In this document: in pieces, positions 1-7,383 of the stretch
Layout of the letters: each line of letters starts with the position of its first letter
Numbering within the stretch: the stretch's first letter is position 1
Source of the DNA: Corynebacterium sp.
GTDB lineage: Bacteria; Actinomycetota; Actinomycetes; Mycobacteriales; Mycobacteriaceae
Direction: 5' to 3'
Assembly: GCF_022712275.1 (NCBI RefSeq)
Contig: NZ_JALAGU010000019.1
Coordinates: 1 to 32,705, forward strand
DNA length: 32,705 nt
Notes under the pieces: model-generated
The model's input: only the letters and a program-made list of their open reading frames with translations
Database searches by the model: none
What the model was told of the DNA's origin: nothing
Position numbers and translations under genes: made by a program

Positions 1-3
1 ATT

Positions 4-50
4 GAGGAGTGGGAGAACGATCTTCGGATTGTTCTTCCACTCTTCTTTTT
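4..50 (+). terminator. Intrinsic terminator of a gene left of the window
   Basis: Bases 4-21 pair with 28-45 along 18 base pairs, three of them G.T wobbles, around the loop CTTCGG. Five T residues follow at 46-50. The T tract is on the plus-strand side only, so this should end a rightward transcript that enters from outside the window. Confidence 0.85.
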
Positions 51-99
51 ACTGCGTGTGTCGGGGGTCGGGTCTGGTCGGTCATCTTGTGGGGTGGTC

Positions 100-123
100 G
101 GCCGGGCCCGGCCCCTTTTTTTT
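100..123 (+). terminator. Second terminator-like hairpin with T8 tract
   Basis: The 14-base perfect palindrome GGCCGGGCCCGGCC (100-113) can fold into a short GC-only hairpin. It is followed by CC and eight T residues (116-123). It lies about 60 bases beyond the first terminator and probably backs it up against read-through towards the permease gene. Confidence 0.6.
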
Positions 124-514
124 GTGTACCCGGATGGTGCCTGGGGGGGCTGTTGTGGGGTGGGGGTTGGACCACCATAGCCGGGCATGGATCCGGCGAA
201 GTAGTGACTTCGCGCGTTGTGGGTTCAGTTCCGTGCGGTCTCGGGTCCTGTCTGACGCGATGTGCGGTCACGGCAGGATCGCGGTGCCGCTCTGGCCTCA
301 TCTACCGGCATCGCAGTGCGGGGACCACTAGAGTGGAGAGGTCTGCAGCGTCCTCACGCGCTGAACGAACCTGCCTCGACCGGCCCCTCACCTCCGGTCG
401 CAGGTGGCCGACCATGAAGGATGACCGACTCTCTCCATGCCACGTCACTCCGCGTCAGCGACCAGTCCTTCGTCCGGAGCCTCTCCAGATCCCTCGTCGG
501 GGGTACGCGCACTG
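124..514. other. Non-coding leader region of the permease gene
   Basis: No convincing gene is visible here. Reading frames that cross it are rich in Arg, Gly, Ser and Cys and resemble no family. A weak -10-like TAGAGT lies at 329-334. The permease frame is open upstream to an ATG at 437, but the extra 26 residues are Ser/Pro-rich and unlike the usual start of the family. No ABC ATPase gene is present. Confidence 0.5.
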
Positions 515-3070
515 ATGGCCGTCCTGCGCGTCACCCTGCGGTCGTTCCGCAGTCATCTCGGCAGACTGATCCTCACGGTCAGCGCCGTCGCCGTCGCGGT
601 CTCCTTCCTCACCGGCTCACAGATGCTCTCGGGCGTGCTCAACGGCACCGTGTCCACCATGATGTCCTCCGAGTACGAGGGCGTCCCGCTCGTCGTCCGC
701 CCGGCCGAGGGCCATCCCTCTCTCGCACCGGACAGTCCGACCGTCGTCGGTGAACTTCCGGAGGTCGACCGCGTCAACATCGACGACCGACGTAGCGTCC
801 TCGTCACCGCAGCGGACGGCAGCGCGGTCGACAGTGGAAAAGACAGGATCCACGTCGTCCCCTGGTACTCGCCGGAGGATGCTGTGGGGCCGGCGGCCTC
901 GGACGGCAGTCCCGGTCCGGCACCGGGAGAGGTCCTGGTCTCCGAGAACGCGGCCAGAGGTGGGCTTGCCGTAGGAAGCCTGGTCCATGTCAACGACGGC
1001 AGCGAGGACTACGACCTCACTGTCGCAGGGACAACGCCGGATACCGAGCAAAGGAGCACCGGCACCGGTATCGAACTGGCGGTGAATCTGGGGGACTTCA
1101 CGGCACGCTATGCGGAATCCGGACTCCCCGCGCTCCTGGTCGAACCGTCACCGGATGCGGACACGCAGGAGACCATGGACGCCATCGGTGCTGCGCTCGA
1201 CAGCCCCGACCGCGGTTTGCCGGATGTGCGCACCGGCGACGAGCTCGTCGAAGAGTCACAGGACGCCACAGAGTCCGCCCTGGGGTTTGTCCGCTACCTG
1301 CTCTACGCGTTCGCGGGTGTCGCCCTGCTGGCGGCACTCTTCACCATCGTCAACACCTTCCAGATGACCGTCGCCCGTCGGCACCGGGATATCGCGCTGC
1401 TGCGGTCCCTGGGTGTCTCCCGACGCCAGGTCACCGGCTCGGTGCTCGGCGAAGCTCTCCTCTGCGGGATCGTCGGCTCGGGATTCGGCGTCCTGTTGGG
1501 TGTGGGGGCCGTCAACGCCCTGCTCCGCGTCATGCGCTCCATGTCCGACAGCGTCGACATCGCCACCCCTGAGGTCTCCACGGTGACCATCGTGATCCCG
1601 TTGATCGTCGGTACGGTGGTGACACTGCTCGGTGGACTCCTCCCGGCACGTAAGGCAGGACACGTCGCCCCGCTGGAGGCACTGCGTCAGGCGGATGCTC
1701 CACAGCAGCGTACCGCTCCCTGGCGCGTAGTCGCCGGTGCCGTGGTGCTCGCAGTCGGGATCGCGCTGTGCGGTATCGCCCTGTCCCGGGACGCCGCGGT
1801 CACCTCGTCCCGCGCCTCCCTCGCCGGAACAGGTGCCGTGACCGGGTTCCTCGGCGTGTACCTGGCGTCCCCGGCGATTCTCGGGGCGGTCACCAGGGTG
1901 CTCAACTGTCTGCCGCACCGACGGCCGGCAGAACGACTGGCCACCGCCCAGGTATCTCGAACCCCTGCCCGCTCCGCCGGCACCGCCTTCGCCCTCACCC
2001 TGGGCCTGTCCCTGACGACGGTCACCGGAATGCTCGGTGCTTCCGTGGTCAACGCCGTCGAGGAGACGGTCAACACGGAGGTCACCGCCGACCTCGTCGT
2101 CGGAGCGGTCGACGGCCTGACCGGCGACCCTGTCCCCGGAACAGCGAGTGCGGCGGTGCGTGAGACGCCGGGCGTCGGCTCGGTCTACTCCGTCGGCAAG
2201 GCCCCGGTCGTCGTCGGTACGGCGGAGGACGGGGTGAACCTGGTGTCTGTGAGCAAGGGAGATCCGACCACCGCCCTCGACGTCGGGGAGGTCACCGGCG
2301 ACCTCGACCTGTCCTCGGGGGAAGGGCTGACGATGTCCGCGTCCTTCGCCGAAAAGCACGGACTGCAGATCGGGGATCTCGTGGAGGTCGGTGTCCCCGG
2401 CCAGTCGTTCACCAGCTGGTTGCCACTGCAGGGCACGTACGGTCATTCCCGTCTTCTCGGCGACGTGGTCGTCAGCTCGACGGCGTTCTGGCGGCTCGCT
2501 CCCGGTGACCGTGGTCTCGGTGGGCACCGCACCCTGGCGGTCGCCGTCACCGGGAACGGCAGCGTGGACACGGACACGCTCCGTGAACAGCTGGAGGACG
2601 CCACGGCGTCCTCCCCGTCGGTGGTGGTGCAGACCCCGGCGGAGTTCGCAGGACGCCAGACAGAGCTGATCGACCGGATCATCGCGGTGGTCTACGCACT
2701 GTCCGCGCTGGCTGTGATCGTCGCGGTGCTGGGGGTGGCGAACACTCTCGCACTCTCCGTCGCCGAACGACGCCGCGAGATCGGCATGCTGCGGGCGATC
2801 GGGGCGACCCGGGGGCTGATCCGCCGGACCATCACGGTCGAAGCGGTGATGACTTCGTTCTACGGCGCAGTGGTGGGTGTTCTCACCGGACTCGGGGCGG
2901 GGTTCGCGGTCCTCGGCGTCCTCGGGGACGTTGGTCTGACGACTGTCATCGTCCCCTGGGTCGTGGTAGCCGGGGTGCTGGTGGGGTCCGTGGTGGTCGG
3001 GGTGGTGTCCGCCCTGGCACCGGCGGTGCGGGCAGCGAAAACGCCACCGCTGGATGCGGTGGCGGAATAG
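515..3070 (+). CDS. FtsX/MacB-type ABC transporter permease
   Basis: The 851-residue protein has the MacB/LolC-like permease layout with two FtsX domains. A first membrane helix (about residues 17-36) leads into an extracytoplasmic domain (about 37-255). Three helices start near residue 258, with the cytoplasmic coupling motif MTVARRHRDIALLRSLGVS. A second half follows: helix, extracytoplasmic domain, and a C-terminal FtsX domain with the matching motif LSVAERRREIGMLRAIGAT. The tail PPLDAV is typical of the family. Such permeases usually work with a small ATPase in export, extraction of lipids or lipoproteins, or envelope signalling. No ATPase gene adjoins it here, so the substrate is unknown. 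I chose the ATG at 515 because MAVLRVTLRSFRSHLGRL is the normal family N-terminus. An in-frame ATG at 437 is the alternative. Confidence 0.9.
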   Translation: MAVLRVTLRSFRSHLGRLILTVSAVAVAVSFLTGSQMLSGVLNGTVSTMMSSEYEGVPLVVRPAEGHPSLAPDSPTVVGELPEVDRVNIDDRRSVLVTAADGSAVDSGKDRIHVVPWYSPEDAVGPAASDGSPGPAPGEVLVSENAARGGLAVGSLVHVNDGSEDYDLTVAGTTPDTEQRSTGTGIELAVNLGDFTARYAESGLPALLVEPSPDADTQETMDAIGAALDSPDRGLPDVRTGDELVEESQDATESALGFVRYLLYAFAGVALLAALFTIVNTFQMTVARRHRDIALLRSLGVSRRQVTGSVLGEALLCGIVGSGFGVLLGVGAVNALLRVMRSMSDSVDIATPEVSTVTIVIPLIVGTVVTLLGGLLPARKAGHVAPLEALRQADAPQQRTAPWRVVAGAVVLAVGIALCGIALSRDAAVTSSRASLAGTGAVTGFLGVYLASPAILGAVTRVLNCLPHRRPAERLATAQVSRTPARSAGTAFALTLGLSLTTVTGMLGASVVNAVEETVNTEVTADLVVGAVDGLTGDPVPGTASAAVRETPGVGSVYSVGKAPVVVGTAEDGVNLVSVSKGDPTTALDVGEVTGDLDLSSGEGLTMSASFAEKHGLQIGDLVEVGVPGQSFTSWLPLQGTYGHSRLLGDVVVSSTAFWRLAPGDRGLGGHRTLAVAVTGNGSVDTDTLREQLEDATASSPSVVVQTPAEFAGRQTELIDRIIAVVYALSALAVIVAVLGVANTLALSVAERRREIGMLRAIGATRGLIRRTITVEAVMTSFYGAVVGVLTGLGAGFAVLGVLGDVGLTTVIVPWVVVAGVLVGSVVVGVVSALAPAVRAAKTPPLDAVAE

Positions 3071-3110
3071 CCGGCTGCGTGGCGGGACCGGCTTTACGGG
3101 GTGTACGGGC

Positions 3111-3367
3111 CTACTCGGCCACGTACTCCTCGAGAATCGGCGGCATCTTGTCCATGCCGTAGTCGTAGGCCTGCGGGCATCGACGCGATCTTCTCGTTCC
3201 CCGGCCCGGTGATGGGGGAAGGCGTCGGTCGAGCTGCTCGAGGTGCTGTCGGCGTTGGTTGAGCCGTTCGAGCTGTCATCGTCGTCAGAGGAACAGGCAG
3301 CGGGGCTGACGGCCAGGCCGCCGGCGACGACAGCGCCGGTGAGGGTGCGGAGGATCCGGGTGCGCAC
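3111..3367 (-). pseudogene. Frameshifted small secreted/lipoprotein gene
   Basis: A GTG at 3367 opens a signal-peptide-like N-terminus (VRTRILRTLTGAVVAGGLAV, then SPAAC) and an Asp/Ser-rich stretch. The Cys suggests a lipoprotein, although the lipobox SPAAC is poor. The frame then derails. A second frame reads ITGPGNEKIASMPAG, and a third reads YDYGMDKMPPILEEYVAE followed by TAG at 3111-3113. The 257-base span equals 85 codons plus 2 bases, so two single-base insertions would restore one frame of about 84 residues. Likely sites are the G5 run at 3214-3218 and around 3168-3172. It could be a real pseudogene or a pair of sequencing errors. I do not recognise the family. Confidence 0.6.
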
Positions 3368-3518
3368 AGGTGGAACGTCGTGCTTTCCGAGAGGGGGTGT
3401 CCATATGCGTAGCCACGCCTGATGTGCGGGGGTTCACCGCGGATACACCGAGCCCCGACAGTGCCAGGTGTGGCGCCGCCGGGGCCGGGGAGACCGCCGG
3501 GGGTGACCCGGTGCCTGA

Positions 3519-4730
3519 TCAGCCGAAAAGCTGCTTCGAGGCGATCTCGGCACCCTTGACCAGGGACTCGAGCTTCGCCCAGGCGATCTGGTGGTGCAGG
3601 CGTCCGCCCAGGCCGCAGTCGGTGGAGGCGACGACGTTCTCCGGGCCGACGACCTCGGCGAACTGGGTGATGCGGTCGGCGACGAGCTGGGGGTGCTCGA
3701 CGACGTTGGTGGAGTGGCAGACGACTCCCGGGTAGATCAGCGAACCGGCGGGCAGCTCGTGATCCTGCCAGACGCGCCACTCGTGGGCGTGGCGGGGGCT
3801 GGAACCCTCGAAGGTGAAGCCGCCGACCTCGGCGCGCAGCACCTCGTCGATGATGTCGCCGAAGGGGATGTCGGTGGTGTGCGGGCCGTGCCAGGAGCCC
3901 CAGCAGATGTGCAGGCGGGTCTGCTCCTTGGGCAGGTCCTTGATCGCGTCGTTGAGGGCGTCGATGCGGATCCGGATCCAGGCCTGGTAGTCGGCGACGG
4001 TCGGTTCCGGGTTGATCTGGTCCCAGGCCTCGGCGAGGTCCGGAGCGTCGAACTGCACGGTGAAGCCGGCGTCCGTGATGGCCCTGTACTCGTGGGAGAG
4101 TGCCTGGCCACAGGCCTGGACGAGCTCCTCGTCGGTGTCGTAGGCCTTGTTGGCCAGGCGGGCGGCGGAGCCGGGGGCGATGGCGGCGACGAAGGCGTCG
4201 GACCGGTTGTGGCCGACCTTGTCGAGGGCTCTGGTGAGCAGGTCGACATCGGCGTCGACCTCCTGCTGGCCGATGTAGGTCACCGGGCCGGTGAACTCCG
4301 GGTTGCCGACCTTCGCGCGGCCGGTGAAAATGCCGGACTCCGGGTCCTCGTAGGCCTCGTTGAAGGCGGCGCGGTCACGACGGTCCGGGAAGCTGGTGAG
4401 CTTGATGTTGCCCGGGGTGGAGCGCACGACCTCGGCGTTGGCCCACCGGTCGGTGTCGGTCATGGTCAGGCCGCCCAGGCGGGTGAAGGTGTAGTTCCAC
4501 CAGGCGCCGTAGTCGACGGCACCGGAGGTGATGTGGCCGTACTCGCCCTCGTTGATGATGTCCAGGCCGAGGTTGTGTTGGCGGGCGACGACCTCGTCGA
4601 CGCTGTTCTGGAGGATCTCCAGGAACTTCTCGCGGGTGATCTCCCCGGCGGCGAAGGTCTGGTTGGCCTCCAGCAGCTCAGGGGTACGGGGCAGGGAACC
4701 CACGTGGGTGGTACGGATCTTGTTGACCAT
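3519..4730 (-). CDS. MetE C-terminal-like zinc methyltransferase, copy 2
   Basis: This 403-residue protein is a core-MetE (cobalamin-independent methionine synthase II) protein that lacks the N-terminal half of full-length MetE. The zinc ligands of the family are visible: His274 and Cys276 in LHICWGSWHGPH, Glu308 in FEGSSPRHAHEW, and Cys372 in STDCGLGGR. The N-terminus IRTTHVGSLPRTPEL is the usual start of these short forms (compare Bacillus YxjG/YxjH). It probably transfers a methyl group to homocysteine or another thiol. The methyl donor cannot be read from sequence. It lies 63 bases downstream of a close paralogue (about two-thirds identical by eye) and is probably co-transcribed with it. 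AGAGGA lies about 9 bases before the ATG. Confidence 0.9.
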   Translation of the reverse strand: MVNKIRTTHVGSLPRTPELLEANQTFAAGEITREKFLEILQNSVDEVVARQHNLGLDIINEGEYGHITSGAVDYGAWWNYTFTRLGGLTMTDTDRWANAEVVRSTPGNIKLTSFPDRRDRAAFNEAYEDPESGIFTGRAKVGNPEFTGPVTYIGQQEVDADVDLLTRALDKVGHNRSDAFVAAIAPGSAARLANKAYDTDEELVQACGQALSHEYRAITDAGFTVQFDAPDLAEAWDQINPEPTVADYQAWIRIRIDALNDAIKDLPKEQTRLHICWGSWHGPHTTDIPFGDIIDEVLRAEVGGFTFEGSSPRHAHEWRVWQDHELPAGSLIYPGVVCHSTNVVEHPQLVADRITQFAEVVGPENVVASTDCGLGGRLHHQIAWAKLESLVKGAEIASKQLFG

Positions 4731-4793
4731 GTACTGCGTCCTCTTCTCAGGTGCTTCTCGGGTACTTTTCGGTGATATCTACAGGGGGGAACT

Positions 4794-5999
4794 CTAGCGT
4801 TCGTAGATTTCGCGGGACGCCAGGGCCGCCCCTTCGACGAGCGCCTCGAGCTTTGCCCAGGCGATCTGCGGGTGGAGACGTCCGCCCAGGCCGCAGTCGG
4901 TGGACGCGATGACGTTCTCCGGGCCGACGATGTCGGTGAACTGCAGGATCCGGTCGGCCACCAGGCGAGGGTGCTCGACGACGTTGGTGGAGTGGCAGAC
5001 GACACCCGGGTAGATCAGGGTGTTCTCCGGCAGTTGGTGCTCGGACCAGACACGCCACTCGTGGGCGTGGCGGGGGCTTGCACCCTCGAAGGTCAGGCCG
5101 CCGACATTGGCGCGCAGACACTCCTTGACGATGGCACCGAAGGGCACGTCGGTGGTGTGGGGGCCGTGCCAGGAGCCCCAGCAGATGTGCAGCCGGGCCT
5201 TGTCTCGTGGGATGCCGTCGAGGGCGGTGTTGATCGCGTCGATGCGCTTGCCGATCCAGGCCTGGTAGTCGGCGATGGACGGCTCCGGGTTGATCTGGTC
5301 CCAGGCCTCGGCGAGGTCAGGGGCATCGATCTGGACGGTGAATCCGGCGTCCGTGATAGCCCGGTACTCCTCGTTGAGGGCGCGGGCGGCGGCGTCGAGC
5401 AGCTCATCTTCGGTGTCGTAGAACTTGTTGAGCAGGCGGGCTCCGGAGCCGGGGGAGACGGCGGCGACGAAGGCGTCCTCTGTGGAGTGACCGGCCTTGC
5501 CGAGGGCAGCGGTGAGGCCGTCGACGTCCGCGGCGACGGCGTCCTGGCCTACGTAGGACAGCTCGCCGGTGATGGCGGGGTGGGCGAAGCCGCCGGGCTT
5601 GCCGCCGAGGACGCCGGACTCCGGGTCCTGGTAGGCGTCACGGAACAGGGTCCAGTCGCGCCGGTCCGGGAAACTGGTCAGCCGGATGTTGCCGGGGGTG
5701 GAGCGGACGGCCGGCTCCTCCTCGTCGACGAGTTCCAGTCCGGCGAGCCGGGGGAAGATGTAGGACCACCAGGCGCCGAAGTCGATGGCTCCGGAGGAGA
5801 GGTGGCCGTACTCGCCGTCGTTGATGATGTCGATGCCGAGGTCGTGCTGGCGGCGGACGACATCGTCTACGGAGGACTGGAGGATGTCGTTGAACTCGGC
5901 CTTCTCGATCGACCCGTCGGTGGTGCGGGCGTACGCCTCAAGCAGTTCAGGGGTACGGGGCAGTGAGCCCACGTGTGTGGTGCGGATCTTGTCGGCCAT
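4794..5999 (-). CDS. MetE C-terminal-like zinc methyltransferase, copy 1
   Basis: This 401-residue core-MetE paralogue is the first gene of the tandem pair. Its zinc site is His271, Cys273, Glu305 and Cys369, in the same motifs as in copy 2 (LHICWGSWHGPH, FEGASPRHAHEW, STDCGLGGR). The start is supported by GAGGAG five bases before the ATG. The copies differ most around residues 20-45 and 90-150, and the metal site and the segment DAPLDLAEAWDQINPEP-like core (exact form DAPDLAEAWDQINPEP) are conserved. Two conserved copies suggest distinct donors, acceptors or conditions, but this is inference. A promoter and palindrome lie upstream at 6061-6087. Full-length MetE is about 750 residues, so neither copy is a standard folate-dependent enzyme by architecture. 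Confidence 0.9.
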   Translation of the reverse strand: MADKIRTTHVGSLPRTPELLEAYARTTDGSIEKAEFNDILQSSVDDVVRRQHDLGIDIINDGEYGHLSSGAIDFGAWWSYIFPRLAGLELVDEEEPAVRSTPGNIRLTSFPDRRDWTLFRDAYQDPESGVLGGKPGGFAHPAITGELSYVGQDAVAADVDGLTAALGKAGHSTEDAFVAAVSPGSGARLLNKFYDTEDELLDAAARALNEEYRAITDAGFTVQIDAPDLAEAWDQINPEPSIADYQAWIGKRIDAINTALDGIPRDKARLHICWGSWHGPHTTDVPFGAIVKECLRANVGGLTFEGASPRHAHEWRVWSEHQLPENTLIYPGVVCHSTNVVEHPRLVADRILQFTDIVGPENVIASTDCGLGGRLHPQIAWAKLEALVEGAALASREIYER

Positions 6000-6060
6000 G
6001 GGTGCTCCTCAGTGGTAGTGCGCAGTGGTCATGCGGCAGCGGTGTGTTACTCAGTGGTGA

Positions 6061-6087
6061 ATAATAGACCGAGCGGTTCAGTGAACC
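6061..6087 (-). promoter_or_regulatory. Candidate promoter/operator of the metE-like pair
   Basis: On the minus strand a -10-like TATTAT lies at 6066-6061. Just upstream is the odd palindrome GGTTCA-G-TGAACC (6075-6087), where a repressor would compete with RNA polymerase. The overlapping plus-strand sequence TAGAC-N6-GTTCA (from 6065) matches one half of the C. glutamicum McbR motif TAGAC-N6-GTCTA as I recall it. The other half matches poorly. Confidence 0.4.
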
Positions 6088-7362
6088 CTATTCGCCCCCG
6101 GTCAGCCTGTCCCGGACGCCGTCCTTCAGCCGCCCGGCAGCGGTCGCCAGGGTGGTGTCGTTCTTGCAGAACGTCCAGCGCACGAGGGTGTGTACCGGGT
6201 CGGTCGGGTCGGCGGCGGCGTCCGCTGTGACGAAAGCGGTGACCGGAATGCCGGCCACACCCACTGCCCCCGGCAGACGCCGGCAGAACTCCTCGCCGGA
6301 CATGGGCTGCCCGCCCACGCCGGTCAGTCCGAGCGGGGCGATGTCGGTGATGACGTAGTAGGTCCCGTCGGAACCCAGGACCTCCATGCCGGCGTCCTCC
6401 AGTGCATGGACGAGGGTGTGCTTGCGCTGCCGGAGGGTCTCGCGCCAGCCGTCCGACCAGTCGTCGGCGTTGTCGAGCGCCCACGTCACCGCCGGCTGCA
6501 GCGGAGTCACACCCACATAGGTCAGGAACTGCTTCGCGGCGGTGACCGGTCCCAGCAGGTCAGGGGAGGCGATCGCCCAGCCGGTCTTCCAGCCGGTGAC
6601 GTTGAAGTTCTTGGACGCCGAGGAGATCGTCACCGTCTGGTCGGCCATCCCCGGCAGCGTGGCGAAGGGGACGTGTTCCTCACCGCTCTCACTGAACACC
6701 AGCCGCTCGTAGACTTCGTCGCTGATCACGACGGTGCCGGTGCCGCGCACGCAGTCGGCGATGAACTCCAGGTCTGCGCGGGACAGCACCGTGCCGGTGG
6801 GGTTGTGCGGTGTGTTCAGCAGGACGGCGGCGGTGGTGTCCTCGGCGACGGCTTCGGCGAAAGCCACCCGGTCCAGCGACCAGCGGCGGACACCGTCGCT
6901 GTCCGGCTCCAGCTGCAGTCGGACAGGGCGCTCGGTCGCCCCGGCCAGGCCGATGCATGCGGTGTAGGCGTCATAGGTCGGTTCGAGGGTGACGACCTGG
7001 CGTCCTTCATCGACGAGGCCGAGGACGGACGCGGCGATGGCCTCGGTCGCGCCGACGGTGATCAGCACGTTGTCGGCGGTGACCTGCTGGCCCCACCGGT
7101 CGCGCCGGTCACGTGCGACGGCCTCGCGCAGGGCAGGGTCGCCGGGGCCGGGGCCGTACTGGTTGTTCCCGCCGGTGATCTGGTCGGCGGCGATGCGCAG
7201 CATCTCGGCGGGGCCGTCGTCGTCCGGGAATCCCTGACCCAGGTTCGCGGCCTGCGTGCGGACGGCTTCGGCGGTGACGGTGGCGAAGATGGTCGGGCCG
7301 ATGCCCGCGACGCGGTGCGCCGGGTGGTGGGTGGGAGGAGTCGCCGGGTGGTGATCAGTCAT
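6088..7362 (-). CDS. Class I/II PLP-dependent aminotransferase
   Basis: The 424-residue fold-type I aminotransferase carries the PLP lysine at K251 (SSASKNFNVTGWKTGWA), the NLGQGFPD N-terminal motif, NTPHNPTGTVLS, and SDEVYERL. It resembles M. tuberculosis Rv0858c, described as the succinyldiaminopimelate aminotransferase DapC, and the YbdL/kynurenine aminotransferase group that accepts methionine. The substrate could therefore be succinyl-aminoketopimelate or methionine and aromatic amino acids. Rv0858c also sits near the XPB gene in mycobacteria, which favours orthology. The start at MTDHHPATPP is chosen over upstream in-frame codons because it is 7 bases from a -10 element and the longer N-terminus would run into the divergent gene. 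Its stop is about 90 bases before the metE-like pair. Confidence 0.88.
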   Translation of the reverse strand: MTDHHPATPPTHHPAHRVAGIGPTIFATVTAEAVRTQAANLGQGFPDDDGPAEMLRIAADQITGGNNQYGPGPGDPALREAVARDRRDRWGQQVTADNVLITVGATEAIAASVLGLVDEGRQVVTLEPTYDAYTACIGLAGATERPVRLQLEPDSDGVRRWSLDRVAFAEAVAEDTTAAVLLNTPHNPTGTVLSRADLEFIADCVRGTGTVVISDEVYERLVFSESGEEHVPFATLPGMADQTVTISSASKNFNVTGWKTGWAIASPDLLGPVTAAKQFLTYVGVTPLQPAVTWALDNADDWSDGWRETLRQRKHTLVHALEDAGMEVLGSDGTYYVITDIAPLGLTGVGGQPMSGEEFCRRLPGAVGVAGIPVTAFVTADAAADPTDPVHTLVRWTFCKNDTTLATAAGRLKDGVRDRLTGGE

Positions 7363-7383
7363 GCCCGCCATACTATGGACGTC
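7363..7383. promoter_or_regulatory. Shared bidirectional -10 for two leaderless genes
   Basis: The 21-base gap between divergent start codons contains CATACTATG. On the plus strand TACTAT (7371-7376) is 7 bases before the ATG at 7384. On the minus strand TAGTAT (7375-7370) is 7 bases before the ATG at 7362. Both fit the corynebacterial TANNNT -10. Initiation 7 bases downstream would put +1 on the A of each ATG. Neither gene has a clear Shine-Dalgarno sequence. Confidence 0.6.

Noticed and set aside
1..436. tRNA or other structured RNA gene at the left edge
   Set aside because: The structure is fully explained by a terminator stem, and no cloverleaf or T-loop sequence is visible.
1256..3367. 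Very long open frame on the minus strand across the permease gene
   Set aside because: Only its first ~50 codons look like a protein (the signal peptide of the frameshifted gene). The rest is a His/Arg/Asp-rich mirror of the permease coding strand.
3591..5966. Long plus-strand frames opposite the metE-like genes
   Set aside because: Gly/Val/Asp-rich composition is the antisense shadow of GC-rich coding DNA. They have no family motif, and the minus strand carries clear zinc-site motifs.
6190..7383. N-terminal extension of the hydrolase-like gene across the aminotransferase
   Set aside because: The extension is antisense to a well-supported aminotransferase, and the promoter evidence places the start at 7384.
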